The notes beneath the pieces were generated by a model. It was given only the letters and a program-made list of their open reading frames with translations, was not told where the DNA came from and made no database searches. From NCBI GenBank assembly GCA_945948915.1, contig CAMFCQ010000009.1, positions 1 to 52,468 on the forward strand: a stretch of DNA of 52,468 nucleotides, read 5' to 3'. Positions 41,356 through 50,214 of the stretch are shown in pieces; position 1 is the stretch's first letter; every line of letters begins with the position of its first letter. The stretch is from an uncultured Clostridia bacterium (GTDB lineage Bacteria; Bacillota; Clostridia; Christensenellales; Aristaeellaceae). A program made the translations under genes and the position numbers.

Positions 41356-42300
41356 TTACCTGCCCAGCATGGCCGCGCCGATGATGCCCGCGTCGTTGCC
41401 CAGCTGGGCCAGCTCAATGCGTGCGTACGGCATGGTCTTGAAGAACACCATCGGCTTGACCGCCTCGCGCACCGCGTTGAGCAGGAATTCGCCCGCCGCG
41501 CTCACGCCGCCGCCCAGCACGATGACCTCCGGGTCAATCATGTTGATGATGTTGATGATGCCCACCGCCAGGCCGTAGACATAGCCGTCAAACACGGTCT
41601 TCGCGGTCTCGTCGCCCGCCTTGGCCGCATCGATGACGATCTTGGCGTTGATCTTCTCCGGATCGCCGCCGCAGGCTGCCATCATGCTGCTCTCCGGATG
41701 CTCCGCCACGGCCTTGCGCGCCTCGCGGATGATCGCGGTGGCGGAGGCGTAGCGCTCAAAGCAGCCGTAGTTGCCGCAGGTGCACAGTTCGCCGCCCATC
41801 CTGATCATCATGTGGCCGATCTCGGAGCCGCAGCCGTGCGCGCCGGAGTACGGCTTGCCGTCGATGATGATGCCGCCGCCCACGCCGGTGCCCAGCGTCA
41901 GGAACACGCAGTCCTTGATGCCCGCGCTCACGCCCGCGACGGATTCCGCCAGGCCGGCGACGGTCGCGTCGTTGTCGCCGAAAACGGGCGTATCCAGATG
42001 CTTTTTCATCTCCGCGACGAACGGGATGTCATGCCAGCCCAGGTTCGTGCAGAACGGAATCATGCCGGTCCTGTTGTCAAACAGGCCGGGCACGCCCACG
42101 CCGATGGACTTGATCTCGCTCATGGCGATGCCCGCGTCCGCAGCGACCTTTTTGCACAGCGCCGCCATGTCCGCGATGATCTCCTGATACGGGCGCTCAA
42201 TGCCGGTGGGCATGGCGTCCTTGTGCACAATCCTGCCGTCCTCCGTGACGATGCCCGCCTTAAACGTCGTGCCTCCAACATCCAGACCGATATAGTACAT
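41356..42300 (-). CDS. glcK: ROK-family glucokinase
   Basis: A 314-residue sugar kinase of the ROK family, most like bacterial glucokinase. The phosphate loop is DVGGTTFKAG (7-16), the catalytic Asp111 lies in FGDNDATVAG, and the zinc site is His163 with Cys173, Cys175 and Cys180 (CTCGNYGC). Sugar-contacting E160 is in GCGSEIGHMM. It lies 26 bases after hprK, linking glucose phosphorylation and catabolite control. Glucose is the likely but not certain substrate. Confidence 0.88.
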   Translation of the reverse strand: MYYIGLDVGGTTFKAGIVTEDGRIVHKDAMPTGIERPYQEIIADMAALCKKVAADAGIAMSEIKSIGVGVPGLFDNRTGMIPFCTNLGWHDIPFVAEMKKHLDTPVFGDNDATVAGLAESVAGVSAGIKDCVFLTLGTGVGGGIIIDGKPYSGAHGCGSEIGHMMIRMGGELCTCGNYGCFERYASATAIIREARKAVAEHPESSMMAACGGDPEKINAKIVIDAAKAGDETAKTVFDGYVYGLAVGIINIINMIDPEVIVLGGGVSAAGEFLLNAVREAVKPMVFFKTMPYARIELAQLGNDAGIIGAAMLGR

Positions 42301-42326
42301 GGTTCTTCATCCTTTCAAAAGGTTGT

Positions 42327-43262
42327 TCACTTGTCTTCTTCGCCGCGCGCGTTCTTCACACCGTACATTTCGCCCAGACGGCGGTCCAGCTCGCTGACCG
42401 CGTTGTAGCCCTCGTTCTTCAGGCGCCAGTTGCGGGCGGCGATCTCCACGATCATCGCCAGGTTGCGGCCCGAGCGCACCGGCACGTTGATCAGCGGCAC
42501 GGGCACGCCCAGGATATCCATCGTCTGCTCCTTGTTGCCCAGGCGGTCGTAATCCTTGCCCGGCGACCAGAACTCCAGATGGATCACCATGTCGATCGTC
42601 TTGCGGCGCATGACCGCGCCGATGCCGAAGATGAGCTTGATGTCCACGATGCCGATGCCGCGCAGCTCCATGAAGTCGCGCACGATCTCCGGCGACTCGC
42701 CGCGCAGCTTGTGGCCCACGCGCGCGATATCGACCACGTCGTCCGCCACCAGCAGATGGCCGCGCTTGATCAGCTCCAGCGCGCATTCGCTCTTGCCCAC
42801 GCCGCTCTCGCCGGTGATCAGCACGCCCACGCCGAACACGTCCAACAGCACGCCGTGCTGCGTGACGCGCGGCGCCAGCACCTCGGCCAGATAAGTGATG
42901 GCCTTGCTGGTGAACACGCTCGTTTCCGCCTGCGTGCGGTAGATCGGCACCTCGTGCGCCCGCGCCTGCTCAAGCAGCGCGTCCGGGCAATCCATACCCC
43001 GCGCGATGATGATGCAGGGAATCTTGTAGGAGAAATAGCGCTCCAGACGCTCCCTGCGCACCTCCTCGGACAGGCTCATCAGATAGGCCATCTCCGTCTT
43101 GCCGATGACCTGCGGGCGCGCGAAGGCGAACACCTCAAAGTAGCCCGCAAATTGAATGCCCGGGCGGCAGACGTCCGCCACGCCGATCTTCAGGCTGCGC
43201 TCTGTTGACGGATTGAGCACCTCCAGCTCCAGCGCCTTGACAAAACTCTGCTGGGAAAGCAT
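42327..43262 (-). CDS. hprK: HPr kinase/phosphorylase
   Basis: Phosphorylates HPr of the PTS on serine and removes that phosphate, the central switch of carbon catabolite control in Bacillota. The 311-residue length is standard. Walker A is GESGVGKS (151-158), and the HprK signature around LRGIGIVDIKLIFG follows. The N-terminal half has the usual regulatory fold. GGAGG lies upstream of the ATG at 43262. It heads an operon with the ROK kinase and the beta-lactamase-like gene. Confidence 0.96.
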   Translation of the reverse strand: MLSQQSFVKALELEVLNPSTERSLKIGVADVCRPGIQFAGYFEVFAFARPQVIGKTEMAYLMSLSEEVRRERLERYFSYKIPCIIIARGMDCPDALLEQARAHEVPIYRTQAETSVFTSKAITYLAEVLAPRVTQHGVLLDVFGVGVLITGESGVGKSECALELIKRGHLLVADDVVDIARVGHKLRGESPEIVRDFMELRGIGIVDIKLIFGIGAVMRRKTIDMVIHLEFWSPGKDYDRLGNKEQTMDILGVPVPLINVPVRSGRNLAMIVEIAARNWRLKNEGYNAVSELDRRLGEMYGVKNARGEEDK

Positions 43263-43299
43263 TGCGTGATCCCTCCGCTTTCTGTACTTGGATGGGTCT

Positions 43300-43328
43300 A
43301 TTATAGCCGATTTCGCTGCGCATGGCTA
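43300..43328 (-). promoter_or_regulatory. Promoter of the hprK operon
   Basis: TAGCCA (43328-43323) and a perfect TATAAT (43305-43300) are 17 bases apart on the - strand, 38 bases before the hprK start. Confidence 0.55.
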
Positions 43329-43362
43329 TACCTGCCAGGCGCAGATTTTCTGCAAACCCCGC

Positions 43363-44784
43363 TTAATCGTGAAATGCCAGCCCCAGGAACGCCGCCATGA
43401 CGCGCACCAGCTCCCGGGCGCGCGCCCTGGTGGGCATCTCCGCAAAGATGCGCACGCGCGGCTCCGTGCCGGAGAAGCGGGCGATGATCCAGCCCTCCTC
43501 AAAAACCACCTTGCAGCCGTCCAGATAGCTCACATGGCTGACGCTCAGGCCAAAGTCCGGCAGCAGCCTCTTCTCCATCAGCGTCCGGTGAATCTCCGCT
43601 TTGCTTCTCTCAGTCAGCGCCCAGTCGTATTCCGCCATGTACAGCGCGCCGAAGCGGTCGTTCAGCTCGCGCAGCAGCTCGGAGAGCGGCTTGCGCGTCA
43701 CGGAGATCATCTCCACCAGCAGCGACGCGGCATACAGGCCGTCCTTGCCGCTGATGTGGCCGCGCACCGTCAGGCCTCCGGAGGATTCGCCGCCGATGAG
43801 CGCGTCGTGCGCATTCATGGCCGCGGAGATGTGCTTGAAGCCCACCGGCACCTCGATGCATGGTTCGCCGAAGGCCGCCGCCACGCGGTCAAGCAGGTGC
43901 GTCGTGGCGATGTTGCGCACCGCCGCGCCCCTCCAGCCCTTGTACTTGAGCAAATAGTAGTACAGCAGCACGAGCACGTCGTTGGCGGAGACATACCGCC
44001 CCTGCTCGTCAATGATGCCCAGGCGGTCCGCATCGCCGTCGGTGGCGATGCCCAGATCCGCGTGATGATCCGCCACGGCGCCCTGCAGGTCGCGCAGCGT
44101 ATCGGGATTCGGCGCGGGCAGGTGGCCGCCGAAGAACGCGTCGTGGCGGTCGTTGATCACGTCCACGTCGCAGCGCGCGGTGAAGAGGATGGTCATCAGG
44201 CCCGTGAGGCTCACGCCGTACATCGGGTCGAGCACCACGCGCGGCCTGCGCGCGCGGATGGCGTCCATGTCGATCTTCGCCATGATGGAATCGAGGTACG
44301 CATCGCGCGGATCGATAAACTGCACGCAGCCCGCGCTCAGCGCGTCCTCGAACGTCATCGAGCGGATGTCCGCCTCATCAAGCGCGTTCGCCTCCTCGGC
44401 CAGCGGCGCCGTCACATCCTCGGTCGCGTCGCGGCCCCCGCGGGTGAAGAGCTTGATGCCGTTGTAGACAGCCGGGTTATGGCTGGCCGTCACGGCCGCG
44501 CCGTAGGGCAGGTTCATGTGCTTGACGGTGAACATGATCTGCGGCGTCGGCGCGGCGAGGTTGACAAAATACAGCTTCACGCCCTCCACCGCCATCACCT
44601 CGGAAAACCAGATCGCGCTCTCCCGGCTGAGAAAGCGGCGGTCATAGCCGATGCAGAAGCCCTCGCCTGCCACGCCCTCGCGCTTCATGCGCCGCGCCAC
44701 CGCGCACGCCACGCGCCGGATATTCGCCCTGGTAAAGCCGTCGCCGATCACCGCGCGCCAGCCGCCCGTACCAAACTGAATCAT
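43363..44784 (-). CDS. Phosphohexomutase (phosphoglucomutase/phosphomannomutase family)
   Basis: A 473-residue alpha-D-phosphohexomutase that shifts phosphate between C1 and C6 of a hexose. The phosphoserine is Ser101 in VTASHNP; the metal loop is DGDADRLG; the sugar loop is GGESSGG; the phosphate-binding loop is FSGTEPRVRI. The start at 44784 (MIQFGTGGWRAVIG) has GGAGG eight bases upstream, and the 20-codon upstream extension is rejected. It could feed glucose or mannose phosphates; it would also be useful downstream of Gal-1-P metabolism, though no Leloir genes are seen here. Confidence 0.9.
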   Translation of the reverse strand: MIQFGTGGWRAVIGDGFTRANIRRVACAVARRMKREGVAGEGFCIGYDRRFLSRESAIWFSEVMAVEGVKLYFVNLAAPTPQIMFTVKHMNLPYGAAVTASHNPAVYNGIKLFTRGGRDATEDVTAPLAEEANALDEADIRSMTFEDALSAGCVQFIDPRDAYLDSIMAKIDMDAIRARRPRVVLDPMYGVSLTGLMTILFTARCDVDVINDRHDAFFGGHLPAPNPDTLRDLQGAVADHHADLGIATDGDADRLGIIDEQGRYVSANDVLVLLYYYLLKYKGWRGAAVRNIATTHLLDRVAAAFGEPCIEVPVGFKHISAAMNAHDALIGGESSGGLTVRGHISGKDGLYAASLLVEMISVTRKPLSELLRELNDRFGALYMAEYDWALTERSKAEIHRTLMEKRLLPDFGLSVSHVSYLDGCKVVFEEGWIIARFSGTEPRVRIFAEMPTRARARELVRVMAAFLGLAFHD

Positions 44785-44834
44785 ACGCCGTGCCTCCTTG
44801 TCCCGCGCAACATCCAGTGTCTTTTGCTGGCACC

Positions 44835-44863
44835 ATTTTATCAAATCAGTACGAATTTGGAAA
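44835..44863 (-). promoter_or_regulatory. Promoter of the phosphohexomutase gene
   Basis: TTTCCA (44863-44858) and TAAAAT (44840-44835) are 17 bases apart on the - strand. Confidence 0.45.
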
Positions 44864-44910
44864 GGCAGATTGTGGCGATTTATTGTCTTTTCTTGTCAAA
44901 TAGAGGAAAA

Positions 44911-44937
44911 GCGGGAAGCCTGTGTCAGGTCTCCCGC
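44911..44937 (-). terminator. Terminator of the dehydrogenase gene
   Basis: On the - strand, GCGGGA and TCCCGC with inner CCTG/CAGG pairing form a hairpin followed by TTTTCC, 11 bases after the stop codon. Confidence 0.75.
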
Positions 44938-44947
44938 CGTCCTGTGA

Positions 44948-45916
44948 TCAGGCCTTCAGATACTGTCCGTTCACGATATCCTTGTCCGAGTTGAGCGGCA
45001 GGCCCTGATCAAACTTCACGATGTTGGCGTAGACGTAGTTCACCATGTTGATGTGGTTGTCCTTCGTATTGCCGCCCGCGTGCGCGCTGGCTACGACGTT
45101 GTCAAGCGTCAGCAGCGGATGATCCTTGGGCAGCGGCTCCTTCTCGTAGGTATCCAGGCCCGCCAGCGCAATCCGGCCGGTCGTCAGCGCCCGAACCAGC
45201 GCATCCTCGTCCACAATCGGGCCGCGCGCCGTGTTGATGAGCATGCAGGTGGGCTTCATTTTCGCGAATTCCGCGTCGCCGATCAGGCCGCGCGTGGTCT
45301 CGTCGAGCGGACAGTGGATCGTGAAGATGTCGCTTTCAGAAAGCAGCGTATCCATGTCCACGAACCGGTAACCGTACTTCTCCTCCTGCTCGATCATGCG
45401 CACGATGTCGTAGTAGATCACGTTCGCGCCGAATGCGGACACCAGCGCCGCTACCTTCTTGCCGATGTGGCCCAGACCTAGAATGCCGACGGTCTTGCCG
45501 CGGATCATGAACGAGCGGTCAAAGTACTCCGTGCGCGGCCAGTGCCCTCTGCGCAGGTCGCGGTTGATCTGCAGCAGGTTGCGGTAGCCCGCCAGCATCA
45601 GCATAATCGCCAGCTCCGCGACGATGCCGGAATTCACGCCCGGGCAGGTGGCGATCGGGATGCCGCGTTCGCCCCATGCCTTCAGGTCCACATGGTCAAA
45701 GCCCGCGCCCCAGCGCTGCCAGAAGCGGACGCGGGGCGTGTGGTTGATGATGTCCGGATCGATGTCAAGGCGCGAGATCAGGTACTCGCACTCCGCCAGA
45801 TTGCCGTACGCCTCGGGGCTGAGCGCGTCAACCAGCTCAAAGCCCTCCGGGACATTCTGATGCAGCGCGTCGTACGCGCCGGGGAAATAGATGCCGACCA
45901 GGCCGATCTTCTTCAT
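44948..45916 (-). CDS. D-isomer-specific 2-hydroxyacid dehydrogenase
   Basis: A 322-residue NAD(P)-dependent enzyme reducing a 2-keto acid to a D-2-hydroxy acid or the reverse. The Rossmann motif is GLGHIG (147-152) with Asp170 at the end of beta-2 indicating NAD; the catalytic triad is Arg231 (NTARGPIVDE), Glu260 and His279 (SAHAGGNT). The ATG at 45916 follows GGAGAG; an upstream GTG is in frame but lies inside the ribosome site. It is downstream of the TAXI-TRAP genes, so its substrate may be the acid they import; a terminator between them makes this tentative. Confidence 0.9.
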   Translation of the reverse strand: MKKIGLVGIYFPGAYDALHQNVPEGFELVDALSPEAYGNLAECEYLISRLDIDPDIINHTPRVRFWQRWGAGFDHVDLKAWGERGIPIATCPGVNSGIVAELAIMLMLAGYRNLLQINRDLRRGHWPRTEYFDRSFMIRGKTVGILGLGHIGKKVAALVSAFGANVIYYDIVRMIEQEEKYGYRFVDMDTLLSESDIFTIHCPLDETTRGLIGDAEFAKMKPTCMLINTARGPIVDEDALVRALTTGRIALAGLDTYEKEPLPKDHPLLTLDNVVASAHAGGNTKDNHINMVNYVYANIVKFDQGLPLNSDKDIVNGQYLKA

Positions 45917-45956
45917 GATGCTCTCCACTTTCTGAATGATGGCAAGCTGCTCAAAA

Positions 45957-45977
45957 CCCCACCGCAGAGCGGCGGGG
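45957..45977 (-). terminator. Terminator after the TAXI binding-protein gene
   Basis: On the - strand CCCCGCCGC and GCGGTGGGG close over TCT, followed by TTTTGAG, 23 bases after the stop codon. Confidence 0.75.
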
Positions 45978-45999
45978 CGTTGTGTGTTCAGCTGTGTTC

Positions 46000-46947
46000 T
46001 TACTCCATGATGCCGATTTCACGGTAGTAGCGCGCGGCGCCCTCGTGGATGGCGACGCCGGCCACATCGTTGCAGGCCTCCTTCGGGTTGGCCTTCTTAA
46101 GCGCGGCATGGGTCTCGGTCAGGTAATCCCAGTTCTCCCAGAAGACCTTGGTCATCTGATAGACGGTTTCCTCATCGACGTCGGCGGTGACGAACAGCGT
46201 CAGCTTGACGCCGGAGGTCGCGACAGCCTCGTCCTGGCCGGCGTAGGTGCCAGCCGGGATCTCGCAGGCGGCGTACCACGGATAGTCGGCCTTCAGGACC
46301 TCGACCTGCTCCGCGGTGATCGGCATGATCTTGGAATCGGTGGTGGTCATGATCTGGGTGACGGCGGAGTTCGGCGTACCGGCCATGATCCACACGCCGT
46401 CCAGCAGCTTGTTGCTGATCGCGTCGGCGGCGGCGGAGGTATCCATGTACTCGGCCTTGATGTCATCGAGCGTCTTGCCGATGGAGCCCAGGTGGACAGT
46501 CGCCTCATCCACGGTGGTGGAGCCGGCCGCGCCGATGGAGATCTTCTTGCCGAGCAGATCCTCGAGGCGCTCGATACCGGAGGCCTTGGTCACAACGACC
46601 TGGTTCGGGTTGATGTACAGGCCCGCGAAGATGCGCAGGTTCTCGTTGGCATAGCCCTCGAAGGAGGCGAGGCCCTCCTGCGCCTGGTACACGAGGTTCG
46701 CGTTGGCGATGCCAATCTGGGCTTCGCCGTCATACGCCTGGTTCAGGTTGTCGATGCCGCCGCCGGACGGGGTGGCCACGGCGCGCATGCCCTCGATATT
46801 GTCGTTCCACAGCTGGCAGACGGTCGCGCTGATCGGGTAGAACGTGGATGCGGTGCCCGCAGTCACGAAGTTGATGTCCGCCGCCATCGCGCAGGAGGCG
46901 CTCAGCAGCAGGGACAGGCACAGGACGGTTGCAAGGGTCTTTTTCAT
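46000..46947 (-). CDS. TAXI-family TRAP transporter substrate-binding protein
   Basis: A 315-residue binding protein of the TAXI type, capturing a small organic acid for the fused TRAP permease coded just upstream. It starts MKKTLATVLCLSLLL with an Ala-Met-Ala cleavage site (residue ~22). A Cys at residue ~19 (SASC) is not in a proper lipobox. The mature start INFVTAGTASTFYPI is typical, and QIGIANANLVYQA is the ligand loop. AGGAG lies seven bases before the ATG at 46947. Ligands of this family include glutamate and C4-dicarboxylates; none can be chosen here. Confidence 0.92.
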   Translation of the reverse strand: MKKTLATVLCLSLLLSASCAMAADINFVTAGTASTFYPISATVCQLWNDNIEGMRAVATPSGGGIDNLNQAYDGEAQIGIANANLVYQAQEGLASFEGYANENLRIFAGLYINPNQVVVTKASGIERLEDLLGKKISIGAAGSTTVDEATVHLGSIGKTLDDIKAEYMDTSAAADAISNKLLDGVWIMAGTPNSAVTQIMTTTDSKIMPITAEQVEVLKADYPWYAACEIPAGTYAGQDEAVATSGVKLTLFVTADVDEETVYQMTKVFWENWDYLTETHAALKKANPKEACNDVAGVAIHEGAARYYREIGIME

Positions 46948-47020
46948 GGGAATTCTCCTCTCCAATCGTAGGGGTTTATTTCGGATGCAGCGCGCACCGG
47001 CCCTGCATCAATCAACTGGA

Positions 47021-49018
47021 TTACGCCGCCTCCGCGATGGGGCTCGCCTTGGCGAGCAGCAGCCTGTCAGCGGCCGCCTCCGCCGCGATGAGCACAAGGG
47101 CGATAACGTCGGTCGTCAGCGACGGGTTGACAAAGAGCAGGCCGCCCACGATCAGCATGGCGCGGCAAACCACGCGCAGCGCCGTCACCGCTTTGCTGTA
47201 TTTGGGAATCGGCATGCCCGCCAGGCCGGACGCCAGCGCCAGCACGCCCGCCGACGAGGTGGCAAACGCGCGCAGGGTTTCCGTCAGCGCGACACCCTCG
47301 GTGCTGCCGTAGAGGAGCACCGGGTTATTCAGGAAGAAGAACGGCAGGATAAAGCCCGCAACGCCCAGCTTCATGGCGATCAGCGAGGTTTTGGTCATGT
47401 TGCTGTCCGCAATGCCGGCGGCGACATAGGAGCTCATCGCGACCGGCGGCGTGATGTTCGAGAGGCACGCGTAGATGAGGCAGAACATGTTGGCCGCCAT
47501 CTCGGTCGCGCCCGTGGCGCGCAGCACCGGCACCGCCACGACGTACACGATGACGTACGCCGCCACGCCTGGCACGCCCATGCCCAGGATGGTGGACATG
47601 ACCATGACCATCAGGCCGCCCAGGAACAGCTGCCCCTCGCCCACGACCTTGAGGATCAGGTTGCCGAAGTTGAGGCCCAGGCTGGTCATGTTGACCGAGC
47701 CGATGATCACGCCGATGATGATGCAGCTCACGCCCACGCCGATGGCGCTGCGGCTGCCTTCCACCGTCGCCCTGAGGATGGCCGGCAGGTTCATGCGCGT
47801 TTCCCTGCGCAGCCAGGACACCGGGATGGTGACAAAGATGGCCGCGATGGCCGCGAACAGCGGCGTATAGCCCATGAACATGAGCGCCAGCAGCACGATG
47901 AGCGGGATGAGCAGGTGGCCGCGCTCCCGGAGCACCCTGCCCGCTGCCGGGATGTTCTCCGGGGACAGGCCGGACAGGCCCAGGCGCTTGGCCTCCAGAT
48001 GCACGGAGTAGATCAGCGCGAGGTAATACAGGAACGCCGGAATCGCCGCCGCCAGCATGACCTTCATGTAGCTGACCGCCATGAACTCCGCCATGACGAA
48101 GCCGACCGCGCCCATGATCGGCGGGGTGAACTGGCCGCCGGTCGAGGCGACGGCCTCCACCGCCGCGGCGAAGTCCTTCTTGTAGCCCGTCTTCTTCATC
48201 AGCGGGATGGTGATGGTGCCGGTGGTCGCCACGTTGGCGATGGCCGAGCCGTTGATCATGCCCATCAGCGCGGAGGCGATGACCGCCACCTTCGCCGGGC
48301 CGCCCGGGGAGCGGCCCACCAGCGTGAGCGCGATGTCGTTGATGAACTGGGAAAAGCCGGAATGCTTGAGGAAGGATCCAAAGAGCACGAACACGAAGAT
48401 GTACGTCGCGGAGACGCCCGCGCCCGTGCCGAGGATGCCGTTGGTATCCCACACCAGCGCCTTGATGACGCGCTTGAGCGTGAAGGCGCTCGTGCCGAAC
48501 GTGCCGGGGATGTAGCGGCCCCAGACCGCGAAGTACGACAGGAAGACAAGCGCGATGATCGCCAGGTTGCCGCTGGCGCGCCGGGCCGCCTCGAAGACGA
48601 CCAGCAGGCAGATCACGCCGATCATCACGTCCGTGTCGTTCAGCCTGCCCGTCTTGGCCAGCGCGTCATAGCGCCACAGGATATAGCCGAAGCAGGCGAC
48701 CGCTGCCGCAATCAGCGCGATATCCCACACGGGGATCATCCTTCTGCGGCGGCGCTCCCTTTTGTACGTCGGGTAGAGCATGAGCGCCAGCGGCAGCAGG
48801 AACATGATGTGCGCCGTGCGCAGCTTCACCGCGCCGAGCGTGCCGAAGGTGTTGGCCCAGAGCTGGAAAACCGCCCAGACCACGAGCACCGCGGTAAACA
48901 CTTTGTTGAGCGTTCCCTCAAAGATGCGCGTGCGGCTCTCCGCGTCCTTGTCCGCCATGAGCTGCTGCGCCTTTTTATCCAGCAGATTATCTTTTTCATT
49001 CCTCTTGGGTTGAGCCAT
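47021..49018 (-). CDS. TRAP transporter fused permease (DctQM)
   Basis: A 665-residue membrane protein joining the small (DctQ-like) and large (DctM-like) TRAP subunits, as always seen with TAXI binding proteins. It has well over a dozen hydrophobic segments. Family marks include GSFLKHSGFSQFINDIALTL, GMINGSAIANVATTG, GQFTPPIMGAVGF and MGVPGVAAYVIVYV. The N-terminal ~60 residues are charged and cytoplasmic. GGAGG precedes the ATG. It is first in the leftward operon, 73 bases ahead of the binding-protein gene. Confidence 0.94.
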   Translation of the reverse strand: MAQPKRNEKDNLLDKKAQQLMADKDAESRTRIFEGTLNKVFTAVLVVWAVFQLWANTFGTLGAVKLRTAHIMFLLPLALMLYPTYKRERRRRRMIPVWDIALIAAAVACFGYILWRYDALAKTGRLNDTDVMIGVICLLVVFEAARRASGNLAIIALVFLSYFAVWGRYIPGTFGTSAFTLKRVIKALVWDTNGILGTGAGVSATYIFVFVLFGSFLKHSGFSQFINDIALTLVGRSPGGPAKVAVIASALMGMINGSAIANVATTGTITIPLMKKTGYKKDFAAAVEAVASTGGQFTPPIMGAVGFVMAEFMAVSYMKVMLAAAIPAFLYYLALIYSVHLEAKRLGLSGLSPENIPAAGRVLRERGHLLIPLIVLLALMFMGYTPLFAAIAAIFVTIPVSWLRRETRMNLPAILRATVEGSRSAIGVGVSCIIIGVIIGSVNMTSLGLNFGNLILKVVGEGQLFLGGLMVMVMSTILGMGVPGVAAYVIVYVVAVPVLRATGATEMAANMFCLIYACLSNITPPVAMSSYVAAGIADSNMTKTSLIAMKLGVAGFILPFFFLNNPVLLYGSTEGVALTETLRAFATSSAGVLALASGLAGMPIPKYSKAVTALRVVCRAMLIVGGLLFVNPSLTTDVIALVLIAAEAAADRLLLAKASPIAEAA

Positions 49019-49072
49019 CTGTGTTTCCTCCGGGATGATTCTTCTCGTCGGTCAATCGTCCGTAACGGCACA

Positions 49073-49102
49073 AGTGTAGCACGACATTCAACAAGCTGTC
49101 AA
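49073..49102 (-). promoter_or_regulatory. Promoter of the TAXI-TRAP operon
   Basis: Perfect TTGACA (49102-49097) and TACACT (49078-49073) are 18 bases apart on the - strand, 54 bases before the permease start. Confidence 0.7.
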
Positions 49103-49163
49103 CATGGATACTGTGCATTTCGTTAAAAAACATGAAATTTTCCAGCGTCCCGATTTCATCAGA

Positions 49164-49189
49164 AAAGCCGCCTCCGAAGAAGCGGCTTT
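49164..49189 (-). terminator. Terminator-like hairpin after the peptidoglycan-binding gene
   Basis: AAAGCCGC (49164-49171) pairs with GCGGCTTT (49182-49189); on the - strand TTCTG follows. A second hairpin CTCCCTCTTGAGGGAG (49242-49257) lies right at the stop codon. Confidence 0.5.
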
Positions 49190-49259
49190 GACGCCTTCCG
49201 CCATCCTCCGGATGGTGAAAAGCTGCATTCGTTTTTCCAGGGCTCCCTCTTGAGGGAGT

Positions 49260-50177
49260 TTACCGATGAATCACCGGCACCTCGCCCACCAGCAGGCAGC
49301 TGAGATCGAGCTTCCCGAGCAGCTCCGCCGTGACGTAGGCCTCCTCGCCATAGACGTACACGCGGCAGTCTTCGTCCATCAGGAAGATCACGCCGTCCAC
49401 AGAGCCCATCGCGTCCTCGCACAGGCCGTCCGTTCCGCCGGTCATCAGCGCAATCTCATGGCCGCCTGTCAGGCTGGTCAGCTGCCAGCTGCCGGCGGCA
49501 TACTGGCTCTCATAGCCCATATGGCCCAGCACACCGCACAGCGGGTAGAGCAGTGTCCCGTCCTCCGCCGTGCCTACAAAAAGCGTCGTCGGCTCGTCGT
49601 CCACATACAGCTCCATCTGTGCAAGGGCAAACGGCGCGCCGGTCGCGTCGGGCGTGGGCGTGGGCACCGGCGTGGGCACGGGTGTGGGCGTCGGAACCGG
49701 CGTGGGCGTCGGCGTGGGAGTCGGGCTCGGCGTCGGCGTCGGCTTTACAATCGCGTCCTCCGCGAACAACCTTTCAATCGTCGCCGGGCCGACCTTGCCG
49801 TCGATCTTCTCCAGCTTGTGCGCGCGCTGGAAGCCGTACACCGCCGTGCGCGTGCCCAGGCCGAACACGCCGTCGATGTCGCCCAGGTAGTAGCCCAGCT
49901 GATAGAGCCTGCGCTGCATCAGCTTCACGTCCTCGCCCTCCATGCCGCGCCAGAGGATGCGCCCGCCCAGTCCGGCGGCGGCGATCTCCTCCTGCGTGAT
50001 CGGCGCAAACAGGTCGATCTCCTCCGCCTGCGGGGCCTGCGAGGCCTGCGGGGCCTGCGTCGGCTCAGCCGTCGGCGCGGGCGTATCCTTCACCTGCACG
50101 CCCAGCATGTTCTCCGCCAGCGCGCAGGCCGGCAGCAGCAGCGCCAGCAGCGCGGCCGCCGCGAATCGTTTCGTCAT
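49260..50177 (-). CDS. Secreted peptidoglycan-binding protein with Pro-Thr linker
   Basis: A 305-residue exported cell-wall-associated protein. Signal peptide: residues 1-21 (LLALLLPACALA); the Cys near residue 18 could be a weak lipobox. A peptidoglycan_binding_1 domain lies at about 60-120 (GEDVKLMQRRLYQLGYY, DGVFGLGTRTAVYGFQ). A low-complexity linker of Pro-Thr-Pro-Val repeats (~128-160) leads to a C-terminal domain with the pattern of copper-amine-oxidase N-terminal-like wall domains (LYVDDEPTTLFV, LYPLCGVLGHMGYES). The ATG at 50177 is preferred to a GTG one codon upstream. It follows the HAD gene by 37 bases on the same strand. Confidence 0.83.
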   Translation of the reverse strand: MTKRFAAAALLALLLPACALAENMLGVQVKDTPAPTAEPTQAPQASQAPQAEEIDLFAPITQEEIAAAGLGGRILWRGMEGEDVKLMQRRLYQLGYYLGDIDGVFGLGTRTAVYGFQRAHKLEKIDGKVGPATIERLFAEDAIVKPTPTPSPTPTPTPTPVPTPTPVPTPVPTPTPDATGAPFALAQMELYVDDEPTTLFVGTAEDGTLLYPLCGVLGHMGYESQYAAGSWQLTSLTGGHEIALMTGGTDGLCEDAMGSVDGVIFLMDEDCRVYVYGEEAYVTAELLGKLDLSCLLVGEVPVIHR

Positions 50178-50214
50178 CACACGTTCCCTCCAGAGCTTTC
50201 TTTGTTGCTATATC

